Below, in pieces: positions 11,401-22,445 of a DNA stretch of 64,000 bases (the stretch's first letter is position 1; each line of letters begins with the position of its first letter). Position numbers and translations under genes: made by a program. The notes beneath the pieces were generated by a model. It saw only the letters and a program-made list of their open reading frames with translations, was not told the DNA's origin and did not search any database. The stretch is from Agelas oroides (lineage: Eukaryota > Porifera > Demospongiae > Agelasida > Agelasidae): assembly GCA_949130485.1 (NCBI GenBank), contig OX422189.1, positions 1,373,720 to 1,437,719 on the forward strand, written 5' to 3'.

Positions 11401-12933
11401 AAACCGAGAGAGGGCAGGAAAACTTGTCAGTAAGTTGGAGAGACAAGGCTAGTCCCGTACCTAGGCTCTTTCTCATGCATGGAAAGAAGAAATGGGCCTG
11501 GGTACGAGGTTACATTAAGGCCACTGTAAATTGCATTGTTGTTTCCCGTCCACCACCGGCATAAAAACCTTGAATAGGGATTTTACTCCATTATTCTATT
11601 AAACTGAATAATTACAATATTTCTATTACATCATACCTAATGCACATGCGTACTGTGATTCAGTACCACGCTGCCAGCTGGCTCCTTTTGTGTCTAAGGT
11701 AGTGCTAAAGTCGCCCTGAATCCCTAATGTTCGAATGGCTGTCCTCATTAACACGTCTATTTTTGACACAACCTGCTCGAAGACAGTACTTCCATGGACT
11801 GTGCACTGCCTGGAAGATGAACGACTCACATTGTGGTAGCCACGGACAGGACGGGAAACAACTAGTGGCCTAATGGCTGGGGCATGCGTTGTTAAGCGCA
11901 TTTCACTTATAAAGTTAACACATATTTGTTGTTATGCTTTGTGTGTGTTACTCTCGAATGTACCTTGCTGTTAGACACATTTTGCTGTTAGCCGCTCATT
12001 TCCTTCCTGTGGAGATATATGCAGATGTGCTTAACAACGCATGAGTGTGGTACTATTGTGAAAGTATCCAAGTGAATAATGGTTTGTGCCTTTTGTTGCA
12101 GATGAGTGGGCACGTCCCATATTTGGTCTTGCTTCAGACTTCAAGTCTCTCAGCCGTGAGGAGCGTAAGGAGCTGGACCATCGGCAAGCTGCCCAGAGAA
12201 GACTCAGGTAGCCTCACACACACATATACACTAGCCTCATTCCCTGGCCATTTCTCTCCTATCACATGGCCTGGGGACGAGACTAATACATACATGTACC
12301 AGCCGAATAAAGTAGGCACTTGAATTTATTGTCACATCCTCCCTCCCTCCTGCCTCCCTCCCCCCCTCCCTCCATCCTGCCCTCCCTCCTGCCTCCCTCC
12401 CTCCCTCCTGCCTCCCTCCCTCCTTCCTGCCTCCCTCCCTCCTGCCTCCCTCCCTCCCTCCTGCCTTCCTCCCCCCTCCCTCCTGCCTCCTTCCCCCCTC
12501 CCTCCTGCCTCCTTCCCCCCTCCCTCCTGCCTCCCTCCCGCCTCCCTCCCCCTCCCTCCCGCCTCCCTCCCCCCTCCCTCCCGCCTCCTCCCCCCTCCCT
12601 CCCCACCTCCTTCCTGCCTCCCTCCACATATGTATAGTTCTGGAAGTGATCCCATGAAGAGTACTCAGGAAGAGGAATATGAGTGAGTCTGTGATTGAAC
12701 ACACATTCCCTTCTTCTTTCCCTCTTTCCCTCTCTCCCCTCTCCCACCCCTCCTTCTCACCACTGCACAGTAAGATTAGCCTTGAACCCAGGCTTTCCGT
12801 TCTGGATTTTGTCTTGCAGCTTTGGAGATAAAGCTGTGAGACAAAATCCAGAATGAAAAGCCTATGTTCAAAGCTTAGGAATGTAACCCAACTTGAATCG
12901 TCTTCACACACACACACACACACACACACGCAT

Positions 12934-12968
<35 letters not shown>

Positions 12969-13348
12969 CCACAGAAGCCGGGAGACAAAGGATGGATTGG
13001 CAGGGCAAGGGTGCCAATGCCCTCCACTAGAGATTACGTCGCACGACCAAAATGGAATGTGGAACAAGATTTTAAAAAGGTATAATTTAATGGCACGAGT
13101 TCATCATGTGGAATGAAAGAACAGCTGTAGGACTGTACTGTGGTTTGTAGAGTGAGTATGGTTACTATACACACGTTACTCTACCATTTACATGTATGCA
13201 CATTCACACCACCTCCACACAGCGTTCATCAAAGAGGGCGCTCAATCGTTACGAGAAACAACTGCAAAAGAAGAAGCAGCAGAAACAGTTAACGAAAACT
13301 GTGCACGCAGTCTCAATCAGTGTCGAGGGAAGACATATGCCATTGTAG
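8457..13348 (+). CDS. IWS1: IWS1/SPN1 transcription elongation factor homologue (5' end incomplete)
   Basis: IWS1/Spn1 binds SPT6 and RNA polymerase II in the nucleus and links elongation to mRNA processing and export. Exons traced: about 8457-8577 (acidic, Glu/Asp-rich), 8796-8949, 9342-9442, 9896-9947, 10403-10480, 11312-11429, 12102-12207, 12638-12682, 12968-13079 and 13223-13348 (stop TAG). Phases agree from 8457 onward. Family landmarks are the [20 protein letters not shown] helix of the TFIIS-N-like core, [50 protein letters not shown] and the basic C-terminus ending [12 protein letters not shown]. The third exon's donor is uncertain: GTGAGC at 9424 breaks the phase, while GTCTCG at 9443, inside a MITE end, keeps it. 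The acidic N-terminus and start codon were not found and may lie upstream of or beyond the 9-bp minisatellite. Confidence 0.9.
9218..9280. mobile_element. Dispersed GCCTCRTTCCCAGGC hairpin
   Basis: TAGCCTCATTCCCAAGCTCT and AGAGCCTGGGAATGAGG form a stem. Dozens of such short hairpins occur in the window, for example at 10616-10673, 12232-12284, 22986-23049, 37318-37400, 50380-50422 and 52548-52600. Confidence 0.8.
9442..9507. mobile_element. Short hairpin MITE abutting an IWS1 exon
   Basis: AGTCTCGTTCCCAGGCC at the left pairs with GGTCTGGGAACGAGACT at the right. The first bases provide the only phase-compatible donor found for IWS1 exon 9342-9442. Confidence 0.75.
10048..10299. mobile_element. 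MITE family B, copy 1 (TIR CAAGAGCGCATAAGAAYGGG)
   Basis: The ends are CAAGAGCGCATAAGAATGGG and its complement CCCGTTCTTATGCGCTCTTG, followed inward by CGGCTAGAGTAAGAGCGTGT. About 250 bp with no ORF, inside an IWS1 intron. Other copies lie at 10709-11232, 25511-25742, 40773-41025 and 55155-55634. Confidence 0.9.
10709..11232. mobile_element. MITE family B, copy 2, with internal insertion
   Basis: The same terminal repeats as copy 1, but the centre is interrupted by about 270 bp carrying poly-C/poly-G stretches between two halves of ACAGGGTTTCATACAG. It is a nested element inside an IWS1 intron. Confidence 0.8.
11625..12052. mobile_element. Probable MITE with TTAAGCGCA-type ends
   Basis: GCGTTGTTAAGCGCATTTC near 11887 and GATGTGCTTAACAACGCATG near 12045 are inverted. 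Related text (TTAAGCGTACATGCTTATAT with CCACAGGAAGGAAATGAG) recurs at 24320-24440. The outer boundary is not certain. Confidence 0.5.
12337..12626. repeat. CCTCCCTCCTG-type pyrimidine repeat next to an IWS1 acceptor
   Basis: About 290 bp of C/T-rich imperfect repeats on the sense strand end 11 bp before the acceptor of exon 12638-12682, so they serve as an oversized polypyrimidine tract. Confidence 0.9.
12904..12966. repeat. (CA)n microsatellite running into an IWS1 acceptor
   Basis: The CA run continues directly into the CACAG acceptor of exon 12968-13079. Confidence 0.92.
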
Positions 13349-14274
13349 TGTGACCACTACATAGGTGTATATATTGCTACAATGCATTATAACCAGACAT
13401 TTAACACTATGTAATAATTTAACTTCTCACTCACTCTGCTATTTTACCACATTTGCTCGACCTTCTGAATGTATGTTACCTTGTTATGAATGTACACACG
13501 TGGATTGACTTCATCAGCCTTGTTTAAAATAAGGTCTACAGCCATCTGTGCCAATGTATTATCTACATGGACATGTTTGTGCATAGGATAGCAGTCCTCA
13601 TCTCCCGGTCACCCCAGCACAGCTGATGAGGCCTGGTATTGGCTGAAACACGTCCTGCACAGTGGGTGACTTTGTATATCATCTAGGCCTGCCTTTTATA
13701 TGCAGGGAGATGTGGTTCATTGACTGTTCATGTATAATACTATATCGCTGTGTGTCCATGCACATTTTAGTGCAACATTCCTATTTTATGTGGGTAAGGA
13801 TTGTACCCATTGGCCTGTATTAAGAAGCCATAGTTCAGAAGTAAATTCATCACTGGGGACCAGGTATAATGTATAAGCATAACTATCTATAGTGGCAGAC
13901 CTCCAATGAAATACCAGCTGTGAATTCACTTGTTATAATACCCGTGGCATCCTATGACAGCCAATGGTACAATACTTAGTACTCTATCGTTGCTTGGCAA
14001 CTAGTTGCTGTACCGCTAGCCTTGGAGACTAGCCTTGTTCCAATACACCTGTCCAGGTTTCCGTAGCTTCTACAAGTGACTGAAAGTTGGGCAGGCCTTG
14101 GAACAAGGCTACTTAGAGATCATAGTATAATAATCAGTACAATCTACACTGAGTATATAGTCCTGACCTCGTGCTATATTCCTTGACACTTGACACACCC
14201 ATGTTTTGATAACAAAAAAATATATATATACATGTATAAAAACTCAGTTCAGCACTTTGAACTTAAAAACTCAA
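13349..14274. other. IWS1 3' flank, no further gene seen
   Basis: AT-rich sequence after the IWS1 stop, presumably its 3' UTR and intergenic DNA. One GCCTTG(T)TCC-type hairpin lies at about 14030-14112. No supported ORF. Confidence 0.5.
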
Positions 14275-16695
14275 ACTATAAGCCACCACTACATTCTGAT
14301 ACACTGTACATTACATTACAACTGTTTCTCTTGTTTAATAATATCAGCTATTCCAGTCTGCCTGACTGACTTATTCCTCAAAGCTTTGGCTAGACTTCTC
14401 CACGTCGGAGGACCAGACTTATCCAAAACCTTATCTTGCTTGCGAAACCAAGATGAGAGCATATCATCTAAGTATCGTGACTGGGGGGCGACATCTCTTG
14501 TTTCCATCAGAGTGCGAGCATATCATCTAAGTATCGTGACTGGGGGGCTACATCTCTTGTTTCCATCAGAGTGCGAGCATATCATCTAAGTATCGTGACT
14601 GGGGGGCTACATCTCTTGTTTCCATCAGAGTGCGAGCATTTAGCCCCAAACTCAGTCCCAACTGGTAAATCTGGTCCTTGTTGAGGTCACAGAGGTAGGA
14701 AATAGTTTCATGCATATCATCAAAACCTAAATGCACAGAGAGAACAATTGTGTTGAAGTCAGTTTTATAACAAAGAGAAAAGGTTTGAACTTACCAAGTT
14801 TCTTGTCTTGTAGTTGGTTGCAAAAGCATCTAGATGTTCATACAATGTTGATGCTGAAGGTCGTTTAATGACATCGTTATCTAAACACTGTGTTGCAATG
14901 CTAGTAAGTAAATGATGATCACCCAACATTTGTCGTGCAACAGTCATGTGTTCTACCCTTCTTTCCACTTCAGAGCGTGGTTTTAGCTTCCCTTGATCCG
15001 TGTACGTAGGTGCAAGTACACAAACGTCCTCCTGAACTATTGTGAAGAGTGTCAAATGCCCAAAAGAAAATATATCAAGCTTGACAGAAAACTCAGACGT
15101 CTTGCTGTACTGTAACGTTTCTGGAGGCATATAAAGTGCTGTTCCAAGATGAGACGTGATCGTTTGAGGAGTAGCCAAAGGATTTAGATCAACAATTTGA
15201 GCATTTCCAAAGTCGGCAATCTTCGCTGTTAATTTGTCATCTAAAAGGACATTAGTAGCAGTAAGATCACGATGAATTATAGCTGGTGTTTGGGAGTGTA
15301 AAAAGTTGAGGCCATTTGCAACATCTCGCAGTATTGCTGCTTTGCTACCAAGAGTGCAGGCCTTGTTTTCTGGCAAAATAAGATATGAACGTAGACTGAT
15401 CGACATGCGCTCCATTAGAAGTGAAGGTATTTGCTGCTCTTTGGACAGAAAGCATATTCCTTCATATTTTAGAATATTCTGATGTTGGAGCTTCAAAAGA
15501 GTTACTACCATACGACAGAAAGTCTCAATATAAGTGTCAGCATCTTGAGTACACATTTTGTGAAAGGATTTTGCGGCAAGTATCTGACTTCCACATCTTA
15601 CTTCAATTACTTCACCATGTGCTCCAGCACCAAGGCTTGTACCTGTTGAGTGGACGTTTTTTGAGTATGGTTTCAACTCCTTGAAGAGAGCCTTTTGAAG
15701 CGGATGTGCTTCGTGCTGGATTCCTAGAAGTGATTTTTGTAGTTCTAGCTGGTCCAGTTTGATTTGTTCTTCACTTAATTCTTGCTTCACCCTCACTATT
15801 TCTTGAAGGACTCTAGTTGCAGCAGGCCGTTGCTCGGGGCCATTTTGTAAACATGTCATTATTAGCAACACAAGGGTGTTACACTGATGAGTATGATTGA
15901 GTTTTTCTATATAGTGTGATCGACGCTCTACTTCACTACGAGCCATCAATGTGTTTGTTTGATCATCTATAAATGTGGGTGGTAATACATCTACTGGAAA
16001 TTCTTGGATGGCAGTGAAGAGACAAATTACTCCAAAAGAGAATATATCAATTCCAGATCCATAATGTGGGTGCACCTCTAAGCCTCAGGGGGCATGTACA
16101 CTGACACTCCAGGACATTGAGTCATTAATTGTCATTGTAGGCATTTCTTGAGAAAATATAAAGCTTATTAAAAAGTCAGATATTTTCGCAATCATTGCAG
16201 AATTAAGAAGAATATTGCGTGCTGTGAGATCACGATGAATAATGTTGCATTTGTGCAAATATACAAGACCTTTAGAGACATCATGAAGAATGGAAATTTT
16301 GCAGCAAACCCTATAGACCTATTCACTGTCCTCTCTAGAATGTCATGGAGGTTGTACTGCATTTTTTCCATCACTAACGTGGGCAGCCGTGAACCAACAG
16401 GATGAAAGACGCCAAGGAACTGCACGATGTGTGGGTGGCGAAGCATGGAGGCAATCTTACACTCATGGAAAAAGCGTGTTGCTAGCTGATCCCTCCCAGA
16501 TACACCGGCCGAGATCAGAAAAATTTCATGTATTCTTTTCCCCGCGCAGCTTGTTCCATCATTCATATCTAGCTCTTCCACGTAACACCTTGCTGGTAGC
16601 CTGCAAGTCGTGGATGACGAACTCACTAAGTCCTGAGGCTACGTACGCGTCATTTTGTTCTTCGGAGAAGAGACGTGCCATGTCCAGCTTTGGAG
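14275..16695. repeat. Segmental duplication, copy B
   Basis: Direct repeat of 1-2420; see that entry. Divergence is concentrated in kinase domain 1. Confidence 0.92.
14316..16681 (-). pseudogene. Paralogue of the tandem kinase/death-domain gene, disabled
   Basis: Copy B of the gene at 42-2402, with exon equivalents 14795-16681 and 14316-14726. Lesions relative to copy A: the glycine loop is deleted near 16580; 1 bp is lost near 16297; 4 bp are gained near 16128 and 1 bp lost near 16081, giving an early TGA between them; and 1 bp is lost near 14812 just before the exon-1 donor. The 59-bp triplication in exon 2 is shared with copy A. Read in the correct frame, domain 1 here keeps HRDLTARN where copy A has HRNLTATD, with DFL in place of DFG. 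Domain 2 (14800-15700) is still open with HRDLTATN and DFG. It could still be transcribed, but a full-length product is not possible from this sequence. Confidence 0.85.
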
Positions 16696-17376
16696 CTTCC
16701 GAAACCGGCTTGGTGGCCCTAGGGTGGTGCATCCTGCTCTCGTGAGCACCCGTCCCCGCGGCCCGGGAGTTGCGCGCGGGTAAACTGGGTGGGGTCTTAG
16801 TTTCGCGCATGCGCGCGCGTGGTAACTAAACTCTGAACTCACATTCCTCACTTCATTGTCTTGTCATTCCTTAGCCTCGTGCTCCGATTTTTCAAGCGCC
16901 TGGGTACGAGGCTAGTCATTGCTCTATCAGTTGACTTTGTACATAAGCCTTAGCCTCGTCCCCAGGCCCGGGACGAGGCTATGATCTCCAACCAATCAGA
17001 TTGCTGCTCACAGTAATGTTGTCAGTGTCATGTAAGTGAGAGGTTACACACACGTCACATCAACTAAAAACAATGCAGAGCCCTAGAGAGTTTTAAAGTA
17101 ACACGTACAATATATACACACTTCTCCGTTCAAAATAATCCTCTACTGTAATACACAGCATGCATTATTGTCAGTGTACGTGTAACTGTGATATCACTAT
17201 ACACACCATGTACAATAATAATTTTAAAAGATTCGAATATTGAACACACACCAATATAAATATAATCACCCGGGAAGCACCAGTAATAGGGGATGAAAAT
17301 TAATGAGTGCTGTGGTTTGATACAATGGGGTGTGCACTGTACACGACAAACACACATACATGACATTCAGTATGTG
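16696..17376. other. Intergenic, GC-rich then AT-rich
   Basis: Upstream of the pseudogene there is a CpG-rich patch (16745-16830). Two small GCCTCG hairpins follow (about 16871-16915 and 16952-16982). No gene seen. Confidence 0.45.
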
Positions 17377-19635
17377 CTATGAGGAGTCGGGTTGACTGTT
17401 GACATTTTGATTATCAGCGTGTTTAGCTAGCATGGTTCTCAAGGATTCAACTTCCAATTTCAGTTTTTCGTTCTCTTCTCTCAGGGACTTGTTCTCATCT
17501 TGTAACAGGTTATTTTTTCGAGTTAGAAGCTCCAGCTGTGTGTGCGTGTCGTTCTTTAGCAATTGTGTTAGTTCTTCTTGTAAGTGAGACTGGAGAGAGA
17601 GAGAGAAAGGGAGGGGGGAGGAGAGAGGGGAAGGGAGGAGGAGAGGGGAGGAGAGAGAGAGAAAGGGAGGGAGGGAAGAGGTGGGGGGGGTAGGGAGAGA
17701 GGGGAAGGTAGAGATGGGGAAGGGAGAGGAAAGGGGGAGGTGAGAGGAAAGAAAAACGGGATGGAAGAGGAAATAGAGAGGGAGAGGGGAATGGAGAAAG
17801 GCAGAGGGTAAGTGAAGGATCACATTGTTACTCCACGTAAGTAGCTCCATACATGTACTTTGAGAAGCTTGTCATTAGTAGACTATGAAGTTTATAATGC
17901 ATACATGTAGAAATTTTTTTGGTGGGTAAATTTTCACATAATTATTTCACAAGCTGGTTTGCACTCGCAAAATGAAAAAATGCAAAATTACATGTGCTAC
18001 ATACGTTAGAAACGAAAACTGCAAAGTTTCGTGCGGCTAGCTTTTTTGGGCTTTCGTGAATATTATTCCTGTTAAAATGTCAATGTCCACAGTAAACTAG
18101 GAAAGGCATGTGCCTAGAGTAATGCAACTGTTTGTGTAACCTTCTCCATTGTATAATGGAAACTACTCAACCTCGGCCAGAATGGAAACAGAAGCTCACT
18201 GTTCACAAATCACAGAAACATCAAACATTGGCCTCGTCCCTGACATTTGTAGTACAAAATAGTACATGTGGCAGACTCATTAGATATTCATGCATCTACG
18301 AAGCACGTATGAGCCCAACCCTTAACGGAAGTTCAGCAATATGGCGCTTCAAATACAGCAATGCGATTGAAATACGCGACGGAATAATCTTCGATTTCTA
18401 CACGGGACTGTCACACATGTATGTCCTTATGTAGTTTTAGCTGGGACCAAGTTAACCCAATAGCCCTCAGGCTAATATTAAGGGGTTGCTAAGGACCCAC
18501 AGCTTAATGTCCCCCCCCCCCACCTCTGAAGGATGCAAAGAATAACCTTCTACTCAATTTTTGAGGTGGGGTTGAGTGAACCCGGGACACTCTAACTACT
18601 AGACCACCAGGAACTCTCCCTCTTGCTCCCTATACAGTGGAGCCCCTTTATAATGGACACCATTGGGAACCAACTTTTGTCCCTTATAGCAAACTCAGGG
18701 GCTTCCAGTACATTTCTGGTAGGCGTGGTATGCGTATTCGGGCTGTTTAGCACAACATGGCTACGTTTTCAGAGCTTTCCCTTGCTGTATGCTGGTGGGG
18801 AAGGCTACCCAGAAGCTAGTACTGCGAGTAACAGCGCTAATCTAATGTCAAGTTGTTAACTCCAGCACCGATGGTGGACAATCTAGGTTGATGAGTTTCC
18901 ACTAAATTGGGGTCGTTAAGTATTGTTTGGTGCAATTGGGACCGCGAAAACTGTCTGTTATATGGAGTAGTGGGGTGTCCGCTATTCAGGGGTTGCTTAA
19001 GTATTGTAGTGAATGGAAGGACAGTCGGGACTTTCGGAATTGTCTGTTATATCGTGAGTGTCTGCTGTTGAGGGGTGTCCATTAAGCGGGGTTCCACTGT
19101 ATACCCTTCAATCTTTCTTAGTTTCATCTCCAGACCCCACTCCAGTGCAGTGAAGAGGGTCTGGTGACATTCAGCCGATTCCTTAGGCTTCATTAGCTTT
19201 TTGGCAAGTATTTCCAACTTGGTAATCTGCAGTTGCGACAACAGTAGACGAAGTCTACTTCAGCATGAGACAAAGCAATGAGCCCAACAAATCGGTTGAA
19301 ATGTCCACCAGACCCTCTCCTCTTGAGTGGGGTCTGGATTGAGGCTGCTCCTTCCTTCTTTTCTGTCTCCCCCCCCCCCCTCCCCCTCCTCCTTCTCTTC
19401 CTTCCACCCCTTCTTCTCCTCCTTCCTCCCCTCCTTCTCTTCTATCCACCCCCTTCCCCCTCTCCCTCCACTTCCCTCCTTCTCCTTCTCCCTCCCCTTC
19501 CCTCCTTCTCCCTCCCCCCTCCCCTCCCTTCGCTACTTACCAAAGCATTTTGAACACGATGCACTGGCTCCTGCTTCTCTTGACCTTTTCTACTAGAGGA
19601 ACAAGCAGAGATATTATCAACACTCAACAACTCTG
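17377..19635 (-). CDS. Coiled-coil protein, partial gene model
   Basis: Three exons can be supported on the minus strand: 19541-19635 (Ser/Gln-rich, acceptor TTTACAG, donor GTAAGT), 19105-19226 (KLEILAKKLMKPKESAE, an amphipathic helix) and 17377-17589 (last exon, stop TAG). The last exon encodes a leucine-zipper-like coiled coil (QLELLTRKNNLLQDENKSL) with Leu and Asn at heptad spacing. The phase between the second and third exons does not close, so a small exon is missing between 17.8 and 18.6 kb, and the 5' end was not found. Function not recognised. A zipper this short resembles the C-terminus of TSC22 proteins, and a TSC22-type N-terminal exon lies upstream on the same strand at 26004-27106, so one long gene is possible but unproven. 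Confidence 0.5.
17590..17815. repeat. GA/GGA-rich tract (sense-strand pyrimidines before an acceptor)
   Basis: Imperfect GAGAGG repeats on plus; read on the gene's strand they are a polypyrimidine tract ending in CTCCAG at the last exon of the coiled-coil gene. Confidence 0.9.
18635..19099. mobile_element. pogo/Tigger-like MITE inserted next to a splice donor
   Basis: The ends are CAGTGGAGCCCC and GGGGTTCCACTG, flanked by TA on both sides, which is the hallmark of pogo-type Tc1/mariner elements. No transposase ORF. The right end sits five bases inside the intron that follows exon 19105-19226. A related, truncated copy lies at about 21545-21989. Confidence 0.8.
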
Positions 19636-19671
19636 CTGTAAACAAAGGTGGGTGTGGCTACTTGGTACACA

Positions 19672-19681
19672 CACACACACA

Positions 19682-19764
<83 letters not shown>
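19672..19764. repeat. (CA)n microsatellite
   Basis: About 45 dinucleotide units with one early interruption, just upstream (in gene sense) of the acceptor of exon 19541-19635. Confidence 0.95.
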
Positions 19765-19767
<3 letters not shown>

Positions 19768-20030
19768 TGAACAGAAATTCTTCTAATTGTTTCGTATTGG
19801 AGGAAAATTAGACCAATTGACATCTTGTACACAGTGTCGTTTAGGAATCATACCATATATGGAAGCAAAGTGACCAAATATCAGCTAGCCAGAGTCAAAG
19901 AAGCAATGACAATGGCGAACACACACAATGGCAGATGTGTGTGTGTGCACTGACAACAGTATCCAAAACAAAGTGTTCCATCTAAATGGACCATATTTCA
20001 AAGCTGATGATAACTCTGTTGGGGGGGGGG

Positions 20031-20712
20031 GGATCAACCAATCACATTCCTTAAATCCTGTCATGTGACTTTCAACCAATCAAATTCCTTAAATCTGGTC
20101 ATGTGACTTTCAACCAATCAAATTCCTTAAATCTGGTCATGTGACTTTCAACCAATCACATTCCTTGAATTTGGTCCGCTGTACCGTAACAGCTGCCTCT
20201 TGATTGCGCATTCGTCTTCTGGAAGTAGGACGCTTAATTGACAATTGGAAACCATCTATAGAAACTCTTACAGTTAGTGCAAAAGGACCGGTGTTACCCC
20301 AGTAGAGTTGTTCCCAGGCCCTTCCTACCAAACATCCTGGGTATGGGGCTAACCACAGTAGAATTCTGCCTGCCAAATGTCTAGTTGGCAAGCCATGTTG
20401 CACAGAATTTAAAGTATGATTGATTGGCACCAACACACTATAACTCATTAGAATATTAGTAATTGTGGGTTGAAATTTCATTCTGCTCTGCCCAAACACA
20501 CAACCGAGCTGTACAGTACATGAAGCATTGTGACCTTCACCACTCAAACTCTGCAGTGTCTGGTCATGTGAGTCAAGGAATGTGATTGGTTAAAAGTCAC
20601 ATGACCAGATTCAAGGAATGTGATTGGTTAAAAGTCACATGACCAGATTCAAGGAATGTGATTGGTTGAAAGTCACACGACCAGATTCAAGGAAAGTGAT
20701 TCGTTGAAAATC
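20031..20712. mobile_element. Foldback (FB)-like element with tandem-repeat arms
   Basis: The left arm (20031-20172) is about four copies of a 38-bp unit with CATGTGACTTTCAACCAATC. The right arm (about 20545-20712) is the same unit inverted, in about four copies (GATTGGTTAAAAGTCACATG). The 370-bp centre holds a GTTCCCAGGC hairpin. Inverted arms made of internal tandem repeats are typical of FB/Galluhop-like elements. Confidence 0.75.
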
Positions 20713-20877
20713 ACATCACCTTTCACCTACAGAGAAGCAGCTTATTTTATCTTTCGGCACTGACAGCAGGAGTCGATGTAGCGCTTCCTTGCCTGTATTT
20801 TGCACATAACTGCACCAAATGCACACCCTGACTTCTGCTCTCCGGAAGTGAAGCCACGCCCCTTGAAACCATCTATA

Positions 20878-21419
20878 CTACCGTAAACTCTGGTTATTAA
20901 GCGCACCTTGCTATTAGGTGCATATTATTTATTAGGCGCATGCAGTCTTCCTGGTACATGGCATCATTATTTAGCGCATGTGCAAAATAAATCAAGTACA
21001 CGATAGCGGCAAGAGATCAAGTGAAATCCATGGCATCAAGAGTACGTAGCACACTCGATGGTCAGCCTGAAGTCAACCAAAGAAGAGCTACACAGGTTAC
21101 CCGCTTCCGGCTGACACGAAGCTCGCAAGCCACACCCTTTGCTGCTTACGAGAGATTTCTAGCCTCTCCCTTTCTTGGGACCCACACGTGGAGCCCCGCA
21201 TGAATACACGATGGTCCAAACTACACTCTCTTTGAGGAGGATGGAATCTTCTGACTTTACGTTGATGCTCGCCAGGTGAGCGATCTACTGAACAGTCAAT
21301 ACCTGTTGGGCATGGCTTTAATTATTGAATCCATTATTTAGCACATATCTTCTATTAGGCGCATGTTTGCTTACCACTTACGCTCATAAGCGCATGCACT
21401 TATTAACCAGAGTCTACGC
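20878..21419. mobile_element. MITE with ends ACTCTGGTTATTAAGCGCA
   Basis: The left end CTCTGGTTATTAAGCGCA is mirrored at the right by GCGCATGCACTTATTAACCA. Inner copies of ATTTAGCGCATG and TATTAGGCGCATG add a second inverted layer. The ORF within (21021-21203) has no family support. Confidence 0.7.
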
Positions 21420-21544
21420 TATTCAAGTTACATGTACAAACAGGCTGACCTGAACAGTGGATAATTTTGGTATAATGTATAACATCTAGGCTCGCCTTAT
21501 TTCAGGGAGATGTGATTCAGTGATTGTTCATGAGGCCTGGTATC

Positions 21545-21989
21545 GGCGAGGTGTCCCTAACTCAGGGGTTTCCGGTATATTTCTGGTAGGCGTGGTATGC
21601 GTAATCGGGCTGTTGAGCACAACGTGGCTGCGTTTTCAGAGCTTTCCTTTGCTGTACGCTGGCAGGGAATGCTACGCAGAGGCTAGTACTACGAGTAACA
21701 GCGCTAATCTAATGGCAAGTTGTTAACTACAGCAGCGATGGTGGACAACCTTGCGAAAAAGGTCGACAAGTGTCTGCTAAATCGGAGTCGTTAAGTATTG
21801 TTTGCGTACAATTGGGACCGCGAAAGCTGTCCATTATACGGAGTAGAGAGGTGGCTGCAAAGCAGGGGTTTCTTAAGTACCATTCTGAATGGCGATGCAG
21901 TCGGGACCAAGGTGAGTGTCCGCCATAGACAGGGTGGCCGCTCATCAGAGGTGGTCGTTAAGAGGGGTTCGTTAAGAGGGGTTCCACTG
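21545..21989. mobile_element. Truncated relative of the 18635-19099 pogo-like MITE
   Basis: Shares TTTCTGGTAGGCGTGGTATG and following sequence with 18712-18860, and the GGGGTTCCACTGTA right end. The left end is missing. Confidence 0.75.
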
Positions 21990-22199
21990 TAAACTGAATA
22001 CACAGGCCAGTGAAAGCATTGGACATCCAATTTGAGTGCGGTGGTTAGTGGTGTGGTGCATCTACCCCAGGAATGAAACTCACAAGCATGCAAAAGTGGT
22101 GCCCCTACCTCCTGTATAATCTACACCTAACAGTTCAATTAAAAGAAACTGCAAAGTGAAGTGTTAAGTACTTTAATGTCCAGTGCAATAGACTGGAAA

Positions 22200-22445
22200 T
22201 TAGCCTAGCAAAGGACTGGGTATGTGGCTAGAAAAGGAGTGGGAATGAGGCGAGCAAAGGAGTGGGAATGAGGCTAGTAAAGGACTGGGAATGAGGCTAA
22301 AAAACAACTGGGAACGAGGCTAGTAAAAGACTGGGAATGAGGCTAGTAAAGGACTGGGAACGAGGCTAAAAAAGGACTGGGAACGAGGCTAGTAAAAGAC
22401 TGGGAATGAGGCTAGTAAAGGACTGGGAATGAGGCTAGCAGAACG
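22200..22445. repeat. 22-24-bp tandem repeat made of a MITE end
   Basis: About ten copies of GGACTGGGAATGAGGCTAGT with AAAG. The unit is one arm of the dispersed GCCTCATTCCCAG hairpin family, amplified in tandem. Confidence 0.9.

Noticed and set aside
12237-13067. 276-codon minus frame rich in Gly/Arg/Glu
   Set aside because: Antisense of the CCTCCC repeat and CA tract within IWS1 introns.
16192-16626. Separate 144-codon gene
   Set aside because: It is a frameshifted piece of kinase domain 1 in the pseudogene copy.
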